From Pholiota molesta (lineage: Eukaryota > Basidiomycota > Agaricomycetes > Agaricales > Strophariaceae): DNA of 64,000 bases. Positions within the stretch are counted from its first letter, which is position 1. Each line of letters begins with the position of its first letter. Both the position numbers and the translations under genes were made by a program. The DNA is taken from the NCBI GenBank assembly GCA_014925825.1, contig JACGCK010000010.1, forward strand, positions 248,001 to 312,000. Reading direction: 5' to 3'. Below, piece by piece: positions 54,459 to 64,000 of this stretch. The notes under the pieces were generated by a model. The model was not told the origin of the DNA, did not search any database, and saw nothing but the letters and a program-made list of their open reading frames with translations.

Positions 54459-56169
54459 ATGACAACTCTTCAACGTCCGAAATTCGATCCATCTCCGAGC
54501 GATGCCTCCATGAAGCCATCTGAAAATGGGTGGATCCCCCTCATCACATGCGCTGCAAACTTCCCGATAGAAGTTGTAAGTTATGTCAACGATGATAGTT
54601 GTCAAAGATGACCTATATCCCCCCTTGAGACTAGTTCGAAATCGCGATATCTCAATTGATTCACCACCCCGAGTACAATTCAACGCTAATACTGCGCTCA
54701 GAAGTGATATCCGACACCACCGCCCACTTTGCAGACTCCATCGCAGTCTTTGAAGACCTCCGCCCAGTCCGGTGCATTCACCGTAGACTGCTTCCCCGAA
54801 GACCTGGAAGAGACCCCGCGTTGGAGCAATACTGCACGCTTTACGCTGCTTCGGGAGACATCGTCGATACCCTTGTTCTGACCCCAATCGTAGAACCGGG
54901 GTCGGCCCTACCTTATTATCACCCCGCCGTGTCGCATCTCGCTTTCCGATACCTGAAATCCGATACCCCTGCGCTGCGAATTGATGCGGTACCGCTCCCC
55001 GGTACGCCTACCGACATAAATTCAAGGCTATATCGTACGTGTTTGGCTCTGCTCGAAACCCTCCATCGGTATGGATGGGGTGCAGTGACGAACTACAAGA
55101 AACGCGTCAACCACGACTGTTTGGTTCCCCGCGATGAATATCAGGACTTGTATTTGATCATGCGGGAGCGACATAAGCATCTGGTCGATACATGGAAAGA
55201 GGTGACGGATCCATTGAAACATGTATTTGAGGTGCGTCCTCGCCCTGCTTTTCACCCTTGCGAGCTCCTGCTGATGATCACCATCTGATAGGACATTGGG
55301 ATTGCGACATACCTCATACTGCTTTGGAAAAATACTTTCTCTACCGGAACCCTACATAGTGATCCGTCACCTGAGCCGTGGAAATCATGGCCCCGCCCAC
55401 CCGGCGGCTTTCTGGACCTCGGGTGAGCTCCATCACTTCCCGTCCAAAACGCAGCCTGACCTACTTCGCGAAGATGCGGCAACGGCCTGCTCACCCACAT
55501 CCTCATCGCGGAAGGCTACGAAGGCCACGGCATCGATCTCCGCGCACGTACCTCATGGACCCACTACCCCGCCACCACCCAGGCGGCGCTGCACGTCCAC
55601 GCCCTCGACCCCACCGCCGACGCCCCCGGCGACCCCGCGGTGCAGAGGTACCTCCCGCCCGGGGTGTTCGTCGTCGGGAACCACGCGGACGAGCTCACGC
55701 CGTGGGTGCCCGTGCTCTCTACGCTGCGCGGAGCGTCAGGGTACCTCTCGATCCCGTGCTGCGCGTGGGCGTTCGACGTCCGGTTCGAGCGCTCGGCGAC
55801 GCGTGCGTTCGCGGTCCCCGGTCCGCAGGAGGGGTTCAAGGAGTCATTGAATTTGGGAGGGGAGGGGAGTAAGAAGAGCTCGTATTCGATGTATCGCATC
55901 TGGCTGGCGTCGTTGAGTCTGCACTGTGGGTGGGAGGTGGAGTGCGAGACGTTGAGGATCCCGAGTACGCGGAATTGGGCTATTATTGGTGTGTGAACCC
56001 CGTGGTTATCATGGATGATGCTCATGGTTTCCTTGGGTTAGGTCGACGCCGCCTTGAATCGATGGCCGAGGAAGAAGCGCAAGCCAATGTGCAGCAGATC
56101 GTGGAGGATGTCAAAAGCCGGGCTTTATTCAAGACACGGAGGCCAGAGGGCAAAGCTGGGGATCACTGA
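54459..56169 (+). CDS. TRM44: tRNA (uracil-O(2)-)-methyltransferase
   Basis: SAM-dependent cytosolic enzyme that 2'-O-methylates U44 of tRNA-Ser. It starts MTTLQRPKFDPSPSDASMKP. After an intron at 54570-54632 comes FEIAISQLIHHPEYNSTLIL. The long second exon has YHPAVSHLAFRYLKSD, LLETLHRYGWGAVTNYKKRV and NHDCLVPRDEYQDLYLIMRE. After a 55231-55290 intron comes DIGIATYLILLWKNTFS. The SAM-binding motif is spliced: GFLDLG/CGNGLLTHIL, across an intron at 55430-55475. Then EGYEGHGIDLRARTSWTHYP, VVGNHADELTPWVPVLST, GYLSIPCCAWAFDVRFER and RIWLASLSLHCGWEVECETL. The last exon (56042-56169) gives RRRLESMAEEEAQANVQQIV and ends KAGDH-stop. About 500 aa, complete. Confidence 0.88.
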
Positions 56170-56619
56170 GATCTTGATTATCTATTCCTTCTCTGTAGAT
56201 GTGAGTGGATGATGTCTACCTTCTTAATCAGCATCTCTAATCTAGCGCTCAGTTGATATTATCTTAAAAATATGCAATGTATTAATCCTACATGGGTCGC
56301 ATAGCCAAAATGCTCTGCTTGGCGTGGGCGTGATGGCGTAAACAACTATCTTGTTCACATACGATAATCGACGGAGCCGTTAAGGCGCTTATGGCCAGTT
56401 ATCAAGCGCTCGTGAGGGCGAGTAGATCGCAATTTTTTTCCCGACGCTCATGCGCAGGAGTTTCGGAATTCTGAGCACAATGAGGCTCTGTTCTTCTCTC
56501 TAATTGGGACGAACTCGTGCGTTTAAGGCCACTGCATCAGGTCCCAGAATTGCTGTCATTGGCCCCAGGTGATGATCATACTAACACAAGGATTCATGCA
56601 TCATGCATCATGCGACCTG
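56170..56619. other. Spacer, no gene seen
   Basis: 3' flank of TRM44; no coding signal. Confidence 0.5.
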
Positions 56620-56950
56620 GCGGATCCGCGCCAACCACAAAAATGGTGACGACTCTGCCAACACGAACATCGCAGCGGCTTCCGGTGCCCTGACAGGCGT
56701 AATCTTGGTGAGATATGTTTTCCGGGCCTGATTATGCTATCCTAATCGTACACTCGTACTTAGGATTACCTCGGGATTACCGCACCCAAAAGACATGGAG
56801 TGCTGTTAGCTTTTGTTCGGGTGCTATCGCTGGCCTGATCACGATTACGCCTGGGGCTTAGTGTGATGTAACAGGACGATGGCTCAGCCACACTTGGAAA
56901 GAGTTTGGGTATCAGGCAGGGGCAGCTTCTGCAGCCATGCTCCATTAATT
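56620..56950 (+). pseudogene. Relic of an ammonium transporter (Mep/Amt family)
   Basis: Three conserved Amt pieces survive in order on the plus strand. SANTNIAAASGALTGVIL (about 56655-56710) is followed by an intron-like stretch. DYRTQKTWSAVSFCSGAIAG continues into LITITPGA and a TAG (about 56774-56860). A further frame GRWLSHTWKEFGYQAGAASA (about 56878-56940) corresponds to the last part of the transporter. Everything N-terminal (ten or so helices' worth before helix 8) and the stretch between the last two pieces is missing, and stops and frameshifts are present. No open frame of useful length remains. Confidence 0.7.
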
Positions 56951-57299
56951 TCTCGCAAGCATGAGGAGCTTTCTAATTATTGAAAGCTCTTATAAGTTAC
57001 GATCAATCGTGCCTTGAACCAGCCTTGAACTTCTTTTTTGCTAAGAATAATGGTGATCAACCCTTTCCTTGATTTGTGCGGATCCAAAGAAACGCAGATC
57101 TTGGGATCGACACGAACGGAATGGGAGAAGCGGTGATGGATCATATCGATTTCCTCAACTCTCAAACTGTTAATCAAGCTCAGGCTGTGGCTCAAGTGAT
57201 ACCCGCCTCCTCAGCAATATTACTTGTGTGTGTATGATAGTGTAGTTTTAGTAATTAAATGGTCGAGATAAACGGTACATGCTTGTTCTCAATCACGCC

Positions 57300-57937
57300 C
57301 GAGTTCCTGCCCCTTCGGCTCCTGCTCTTAATTCTGAAAGAAGGTCTTGAAGGCGTTTGCGGAGTTTCTTGACGAGTTCATCATCGTCCGCAGATGGTTT
57401 TGGCTGCACAATTGGAGCATCATGTCATCTGAGTGATTTATCAAAAAGATACGTTAACAAACGATACGCACGATCTGGTCAAGGAGATACTATCGCGAAA
57501 GAATGTATTTAGCCGGGCCCACGTTATCCATCGGACTCCACTGGCATGGAAGCTCACCTCTGCTTCGTCTATTGTCTAGAAACAATAGGTTGTGTCAGCA
57601 TTTGTCAAAATATGAACAGGATTCAGGATATCTGACAAGGACGATTGGGCCTCTGGTGTGCGGGCATTTAGTCAATATTCAGGTCGATAAGAGCTTTGAA
57701 AATACCTGTTCATTGCTGCGGGTCAGATTGTGTACAAGCTATCAGTTGCTGGTGTAGAAAGGTGCAGTAGATCGAACAAGCTAACCTTGAATTCTGTTCG
57801 AACGCAGTTCGAGACCCTGGCTTGACGTCATCAAGTTGCAAAGAAAGGCACACACCGGGATTACCCGGCTTGATTTCATTATGCTTGACGCCAACCAGCA
57901 CGCCACGCACTCTCTGAGGAATCTCTTCATGCTGCAT
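57300..57937 (-). CDS. Possible unknown gene on minus strand (model unresolved)
   Basis: Fragments with coding character: MQHEEIPQRVRGVLVGVKHN and PGNPGVCLSLQLDDVKPGSR (57770-57937) followed by a donor gttagc; a short TIDEAE exon with a gtgagc donor; and a charged helical tail, KPSADDDELVKKLRKRLQDL...LSELRAG (57304-57400), ending in a stop. The pieces do not join in one frame with the splice sites I can see, so this may be a pseudogene or mis-spliced by me. No family recognised. Confidence 0.25.
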
Positions 57938-58271
57938 ATCTTGTCTATGTCAGGGTTCCAATTTCTAAGCTCTCGGAGCAGGATGTTGGTGGAATGCGAC
58001 CCTCACCGGACGAGGTCATTGCTCATAAAGAATGTCATTTTTCCCAAGGCAGCGCATCCCATGATACCTCATGATACCTATCTGCTTTCCACCATTGGTC
58101 CGCGTCTGATACTGTCTGATATCTCCTTCCTGATCCACCCACATCGAACCCACATCGTGTATCCGTGTTCCTCATTCGAGCTGAATTGGTAAACAGTATA
58201 CGCGTCGCCAACTTGAAGGCCGATGGTACTATTTAACCAAAGGCCTTGTTGAGCGAACCTTTGTGTGCAAC

Positions 58272-60657
58272 ATGCTGCGCACAGCTCTTCTCCTCTCTCT
58301 GACCTCATGGGCTTCTGGCGCGGTGTTCACCGATGTTGCTCAGCTTCCGAAAGTGACGTTTGACTTCATCATTGTTGGAGGTAACCTTGGAATTTATGGT
58401 CATTACACTCGTCTTATGATAGCTAATTCATATTTACTCAGGTGGTACCGCGGGTTCAGTGCTGGCGAATAGACTAACAGAGATCCCAAGCAACAAAGTC
58501 CTTGTAATTGAAGCAGGACCACCGTAAGCTCACTTCATTTTTCTCGGACAGTTTGGAGGTGACAGCGAGTTTTCAGCAATGAAGGAGTATTAGCCTCCAT
58601 AATTCCTGGCCTTGCTTTTAATTTGGCGAACACCGCGTTCGACTGGAACTTCACCACTACGCCTCAGGCAGGGCTCAACGGACGCGTCATACAATTCGAA
58701 AGAGGGCACGGGTTGGGAGGAAGCAGCTCCGTCAGTAAGTATCCAGGACCATAGTCCATCTCCCATCTCCGCATCGTCGATTCCGTCACTCATACACACG
58801 CTATGTAGATGGCATGGCGTACACGCGCGGTTCTTCCTCTGATTTCGACCGCTTCGCCAAGGTTACTGGGGAGCCCAGTTGGTCGTGGGCCAATCTCCAA
58901 CCTTACATTCACAAGGTACCGTTTTTCGACATGGGAAGTTTCGACCACGCGAGGCTTAATCCGTTCCGTTAATTATAGCACGAAAGATGGACGGCCCCGG
59001 CGGACGGGCATAACACTACTGGTCAATTCAACCCGCAGGTCCATGGCTTCAATGGATTCGTCGAGACGACCTTGTCAGGTTTTCTGAACCCGTCGATAGA
59101 TTCCAGGATAATTCAGGCGGCTCATCAATTGAAGGGCGATTTTGCGTTCAACCTCGATATGAATTCTGGCAACCCATTGGGCATAGGTTGGTATACTTTC
59201 CTGTTGCTTCGAACCACGGAGCTTCAGATACGATACGAGTACTAAAACATATATACAGGATGGGCCCAGGCTACTAATGGCCATGGAATACGAAGCAGCG
59301 CAGCCACAAGCTATCTAGCTCCTCAATTTCAGGCTCGCCCAAACTTATTTATTCTTCTGGAAACGCGAGTCACGAGAATATTGAAGACACCCAATTCGAG
59401 TAAGCTTACTTTGCGGACGGTCGAATTAACATCGGGAAATAGTATGTTACGACCTACGTCCTTCACTCTGGATAATTCTTTAATAACATATCCAACAGGC
59501 AGCACAAGCCCGAGGGTAACCCTAACAGCGTCCAAGGAAGTCATCCTTTCTGGTGGATCTGTTGGTACACCATATATCCTCCTTCACTCTGGAATCGGGG
59601 ACAAAACGGAGTTAGCTGCGCTTGGTATTCAATCTGTGCTAGACCTCCCTAGCGTAGGAAAGAACATGACAGAACACCCGCTCTTTGCGCCGTCATTTAC
59701 GCTGAACGTGCCCAACGATGTTGATCCATTCGCAAAGCACGTTTCCTATCCCTCTCCGTTTACGCAATTTAAACTTAGTATTGTTACAGTGTATTTTTCG
59801 ATCCAGTACTCCAGGCGCAGGCGTTGGCGCTGTGGCAGGCCAATCGAACGGGGCCTTATGTTTCGTTTGGGCGCCTGGACCATATCGCGTGGGTCCGTCT
59901 CCCGGAGGATTCTCCCATTTTTGAGCAATTCGACGATCCGTCGTCTGGGCCTAATTCAGCTCATTACGAACTGGCGATTTCGGTGAATATTCAGCAACTT
60001 GTTCCCGGAGCGAATATCGCTGATTTTGCGTGCTATAGGGAAGCCCTACTTCGATCACCGCTGGAGGGTCTGTAGTGAGCCCGAAGTCCCGTGAGTCTAT
60101 CTAACCTTCGAAAGTTCATTACTTCCAGCTAGACTTCCAACCTTTCTACTCATAGGCGGATCTGTAAAGCTACACACAAACAACCCCTTCGACGCCCCTC
60201 TCATCGACCCCGCCTACTTCGAATCCCCCTTCGACCTCTTCGTCGCGCGCGAAGCGATCAAGGGCTTCCGGCGCTTCCTCTCCGCGCCCGCGTGGCACGA
60301 CGTCCTCGTCGGGCCCGCCGGGGCGCTCGCCAACGCCACCACGGACGCGCTCCTCGATGAGTTCATCATCGGGAGCACGGGCTCCGGCGCGCATCCCGTG
60401 GGCACCGCTGCGATGTCGTGGAGGGGCGCGCCGTGGGGCGTGGTGGATCCGGATCTGCGGGTCAAGGGGGCTGAGGGGGTGAGGGTGGTGGATGCGTCGG
60501 TTATGGTGCGTTTTTGGTTGGTGATGGTTGCGTGTGTGGGACGAGGCTGATGGTGTTTGGGTTTGGCTAGCCGTTCGTGCCGTGTGCGCATACGCAGGCG
60601 GCGGTGTATATTATTGCGGAACGCGCTGCAGATATCATTAAGGCGGCTTGGAATTAA
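58272..60657 (+). CDS. GMC oxidoreductase, aryl-alcohol-oxidase type
   Basis: Secreted FAD flavoenzyme oxidising alcohols and producing H2O2, an accessory of lignin degradation. The signal peptide is MLRTALLLSLTSWASGA. The FAD-binding motif VGGGTAGSVLANRL is spliced at 58380-58442 (FIIVGG + GTAGSVLANRL), then VLVIEAGP. The GMC signature 1 follows (RGHGLGGSSSVNGMAYTRGS) and later GWAQATNGHGIRSSAATSYL, VILSGGSVGTPYILLHSGIG and LPSVGKNMTEHPL. A 57-nt intron (59983-60039, gtgaat..tag) joins AIS to GSPTSITAGGSVVSPKS. The last exons carry NPFDAPLIDPAYFESPFDLF and the active-site His block GAHPVGTAAMSW. The second catalytic His is in MPFVPCAHTQAAVYIIAERA. It ends KAAWN-stop. About ten exons, ~570-600 aa, apparently intact. 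Confidence 0.87.
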
Positions 60658-61668
60658 TGAAATTGTATTGTATTGTATTGTATAGGTATTCAATTGAGGG
60701 ATAGAACCTGGCGCATTGGCATGATGATGAAAGGCTATGTACCTGATGTAGGAATGAAAAGAGCATATGCAGATATTTGGACTCATGTAAACTCAAATGC
60801 GTTGCTTGTTACGCTCGAAGAGCCTCCATATGATGTACTGGAATAATCTCCGAAGCTAGGATAGGGAATTCGACATATAATCTGGATATGGTTACCATTT
60901 TCTTTGGCCAGTATAAGTCGCGAAGAATGATACGATTGCGTTGATACTGTGGCGTTTTCATCAGGAATTTAGTAGGCTCTTTGCCTGGATGGTCGTGAAG
61001 AATGGTACTGTCAAAGGGTGGAATTTTGTTTGAAAGCGGGCAGTAGAAGTTGTACTTAATCACCCCCGGCATCATAGCATGCACGAGGATGGTAATACGG
61101 AAATAGCCCTGGCGGAGATTCAATCGATTGCTCAGCCGCGAACCTTCTTTGCTTACCCACACAAGTTTAAACCAAACTTGAGACTAAACCCCTTGCAGTG
61201 TGCGCAGCGCAAGTTTCTCTCAGTCCTTTACACAACTGGTCTGGGTCTGTGGGATATGTGCTATCTTGGGCCTGCTTGTCTACGTCGCTGTCAAAAGCTC
61301 CATTGACTGGTTGTTGACTGGGATTCTAAAATCGATACAACTGGCTATTAATTAGTATCGACTGGCTATATTAAGGCGTTCAAGAAGTTGGGTTCTAAGG
61401 CTCCCTCTGCGGCGTGTGCCACAGCGGCAAAGCACGATGAAAGCTGGCTACTCACTCTCACCGCCCACGATCGAGCCGAACTGTCAACCAGAAGTCAAGG
61501 CTATTATCGGCAAGACATTCACGGCCGTCTTTCTGGGACCTACGCTAGAGCTGATACGCAGCAAACCCTTCCAGGCTCCCCATATGTAGTTTCTTGAAAT
61601 TGGACACTGGTCGAAGCATTCCCACCTATCCAGCAAAGTCCACAGTTCATTCGCTCAAACCAAACGGC
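60658..61668. other. Spacer with first copy of a large direct repeat
   Basis: A pentanucleotide run (attgt, 4-5 copies) sits at 60662-60684. From about 60800 to 61500 the sequence matches 63265-64000 (separate entry). On the minus strand the shared part has protein-like pieces (SNRLNLRQGYFRITILVHAM; QRNRIILRDLYWP), so it may be the end of an unrecognised gene. Confidence 0.45.
60800..61500. repeat. Large direct repeat, copy 1 (upstream of SDR gene)
   Basis: Roughly 700 bases colinear with 63265-64000 at moderate divergence. Shared landmarks in order: ccagtataagt.gcgaagaat, gaatggtactgtc/gaatggaattgtc, catttgaaagcg.., tacggaaatagccctg, cgaaccttctttgcttac, actggtctgg, ctgtcaaaagctcc and gccg.actgtca. 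Confidence 0.75.
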
Positions 61669-62950
61669 ATGACTGGAATCGCTCTCATCACAGGCGCTTC
61701 GCGGGGTATTGGGAGGAGCATCGCCCTTCGACTGGCCCGCGACGGCTATCATGTAGCGTTGAACGATCTGCCTGCACAGCGGTCCCGTCTCGCAGATTTA
61801 CAGCAAGAGATATCGAAGAATGGCCGGGAAGCCTCTATTTGTGTTGGAGATGTATCCAAAGAAGAGGACGTAGAACGCCTTGTCCGGGATGTTACCAGCC
61901 AGTTCGGAGGCCTTGACGTCGTAAGACCTGACGGAACTCTGTCTCTCGACTTTACTTATTGTTTCACGCCTAGATGGTAGCAAACGCGGGAATTTGCATC
62001 ACGAAACCTATCGTTGAAAGTGAGTATTCGAGCTTCTGTATCATGAAAACGTAACATGGTGCAACATCACAAGCTTCTTCGACCGATTTTCAACGTATTC
62101 TTGACGTTAATGTCATCGGCACATACTTATGCTATAAATATGCTGCTAAGCAAATGATCGAACAAGGAAGAGGAGGCCGGATAATTGGCGCATCGTCTCT
62201 AGCGGGGAAGCAAGGTATTTACACTCTGTTTCGCTTATATGGATAAAACACTGATAATCGTAAACTCTATTCAAGGTATGCCACAGTTAAGCTTATACTC
62301 AGCATCCAAATTTGCGGTTCGAGGGTTAACGCAAGCTGCGGGTGAGTTTCTTTCTTGTATATGTCCATGCGGAGTCTTCTGAAAAAACGTTTGGAATTAA
62401 AAGCTTTGGAATTCGGAACATATGGGATCACGGTCAATGCATATTCTCCAGGTAGGCAGGAACTGCCCATTCGCAGACAGACGTCCATGTTGAATTTTAA
62501 CACCATAGGACCTGTTGACACTGATATGAGTATGTGTTGGGTTTCTCACTACTATCTCCCATATACGTGAACGTTTTAACGTGATTTGCAAACTGACGTG
62601 GCAAAACTCCAAGAAAAAGAACATGTAAGTATGAGCCTTGATTGATGATCGGCTCAAGGTGCCAATTTCTAATATCCATGTCAATGATATTTAGCAGGAA
62701 TTTATATCCAATAATAAGTGGCAGGGATACGAGACATCTCCAGATGAGATTGCTGGTTTGGTCTCGTATCTTGTGTCCAAGGAGGCTGGTCCAATTACAG
62801 GTACGTTATTGACTCTGTTTCTTTTGTGGAATGTATCTGAATGTTGGTATTGGTATAGGACAATGCGTAAGTTGCATTTCGGCTTGGAAGAACAATGAAT
62901 TGAAGTCTCCTGAATAGATTCACATCAACAAAGGAATGTATTTTGATTAG
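61669..62950 (+). CDS. Short-chain dehydrogenase/reductase (diacetyl/acetoin reductase-like)
   Basis: Cytosolic NAD(P)-dependent oxidoreductase of the classical SDR family. It starts MTGIALITGASRGIGRSIAL with the cofactor motif GASRGIG, then DVSKEEDVERLVRDV and the NAG motif VMVANAGICITKP after an intron at 61922-61974. VIGTYLCYKYAAKQMIEQGR follows, then the catalytic Ser in IIGASSLAGKQG, and the YxxxK pair in SLYSASKFAVRGLTQAA. EFGTYGITVNAYSPGPVDTD, WQGYETSPDEIAGLVSYLVS and GPITGQCIHINKGMYFD-stop complete it. About eight exons, ~255 aa, complete catalytic tetrad. Closest in style to fungal diacetyl reductase [(S)-acetoin forming] and related enzymes; substrate not provable. Confidence 0.85.
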
Positions 62951-64000
62951 AGGTCAGGAGGTGTCAGAAGAATATCCTACCTCGCCTAATTACCAGATTC
63001 CTTATTTTCTTAGAGAAAGATTTACTCTCATGTCGAATCACTTGCATGGATCGCGTGCATGATGCCAGTGGCTCAATGTATAAATAGCGTAGAATGAACC
63101 TAACGCTAATCAAGGAGAAGAACACTTCTGTTGCTTTGGTCCGAGGCCGATGTCATGGACAGCAGAATGAATTCTGAATGATTATCTGTGCCTCACCAGT
63201 ATCGCAAAAACCATGACGCAGACTCGGAATATAAACTCTCCCATTGCTTGTTCGGCTCGATTCAGAAGAGCCTTCACATAATGCACTGGAACAATCTCGG
63301 ATGCTAAGATATAGTATTTTGCATATAATATGCATATGTTATTGCTTTCTTTGTTATTTTCCTGCCAGTATAAGTTGCGAAGAATTTTTACGATGATTCA
63401 ATGTGTTGATACTTACTCCAGCGATTTATGCTGGCGGAATTTGAGTAGTCTTGAATGCCCTGTGAAGAATGGAATTGTCTGTCAAGAATGCAATTTCATT
63501 TGAAAGCGAACAGAAGAAGTCGTATTCGCGTTCCATGAGAATCAAATAAAGGGATGTGGAAGCCTTGTACTTAGCGTACGATGATGATGGTGAGAATGGT
63601 ACGGAAATAGCCCTGTTCCAGGCGGAGCTTCAATCGGTTGCGCAGCCACGAACCTTCTTTTCTTGCCCACACAATTCTAAACTCGATCCCCTTGCACCAC
63701 GCATGTCTTTCTCAATTTGCCCTTGGTTCTTCATGCAACTGGTCTGGGCCTGTGTGTTCTATGTTATCTTGGGCTGCTTATCTACATAGCTGTCAAAAGC
63801 TCCGTTGACTCTCGTTGACTGTGGTTCTACAATCTGGCTATAAGTTGTTCAATCAGATTCCCTTCTGCGCCACAGCACCATCAAGTAACCCCGGAGCCCA
63901 TACGCGTAGATTTTTTAATCACAAGATGCAACCGAAGGTCGCATTATCTTTCCATTTACTCTTACCGGTCAAGCCGGACTGTCAATGTCAATTGGAAGTC
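62951..64000. other. Spacer to window end, mostly second direct repeat copy
   Basis: No gene recognised. 63265-64000 is the second copy of the repeat upstream of the SDR gene, so a second SDR gene may lie just beyond the window. Confidence 0.5.
63265..64000. repeat. Large direct repeat, copy 2
   Basis: Matches 60800-61500 in the same orientation; it runs into the window edge, so its right limit is unknown. Confidence 0.7.

Overview
The window is nuclear DNA of a filamentous basidiomycete, most likely a wood- or litter-decaying agaricomycete. The evidence is: intron-dense genes with 50-70 nt introns; basidiomycete-typical families (DUF6533, DUF6534, DUF7330 proteins); an aryl-alcohol-oxidase-type GMC oxidoreductase and an intradiol ring-cleavage dioxygenase; LINE and TIR transposon remnants. 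There are no bacterial operons, ribosome binding sites or CRISPR arrays. Gene models were spliced by eye from GT/GC...AG junctions and family conservation. Where a splice site could not be fixed, the entry says so.

Layout. 1-8,000: end of a DUF7330 protein, an intradiol dioxygenase, a DUF6533 membrane protein, an APC amino-acid permease and a small unknown gene. 8,100-12,460: two tail-to-tail cyclophilin A genes; the last intron of the first has grown to about 2.3 kb and holds a decayed non-LTR retrotransposon. 12,980-16,400: a second DUF7330 gene and a Kre9/Knh1-like wall protein. 16,985-32,721: the main accessory region, a cluster of six paralogous secreted proteins (called here A-F). A-D lie on the minus strand and E-F on the plus strand; between them are a CYS3-type cystathionine gamma-lyase gene and a 1.1-kb TIR element. 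32,900-44,600: two unknown single-pass proteins, a Dal5-like MFS permease, a DUF6534 membrane protein and the INO80 subunit IES2. 45,900-56,170: an 8-cysteine small secreted protein, an unplaced exon, a thaumatin/ricin-B fusion, a WrbA-type quinone reductase and the tRNA methyltransferase TRM44. 56,600-64,000: a relic of an ammonium transporter, an aryl-alcohol-oxidase-like GMC enzyme and an SDR gene flanked by direct repeats.

The candidate undescribed system is the A-F family. Each protein has a signal peptide, a short propeptide, a dibasic (Kex2-type) site, a run of cationic amphipathic 11-residue (hendecad) repeats, a conserved C-terminal domain (KTTGAKIAK...FIPGVGK...IPREL) and usually an acidic, Trp-containing tail. 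In several members the repeats are encoded one per 33-nt mini-exon. Exon plus intron form a tandemly amplified unit of about 90 bp, a minisatellite that can change copy number without breaking splicing or frame. Gene A has nine such exons in phase 0, gene E three in phase 1, gene D one in phase 0 plus a duplicated larger exon, and gene F a 21-nt heptad version. I recognise no described family. A membrane-active secreted peptide role is inference from composition only.

Other genes that may act together: the intradiol dioxygenase, GMC alcohol oxidase, SDR and WrbA-type quinone reductase fit extracellular aromatic oxidation and intracellular ring cleavage in a lignocellulose degrader. They are scattered and share no visible promoter.
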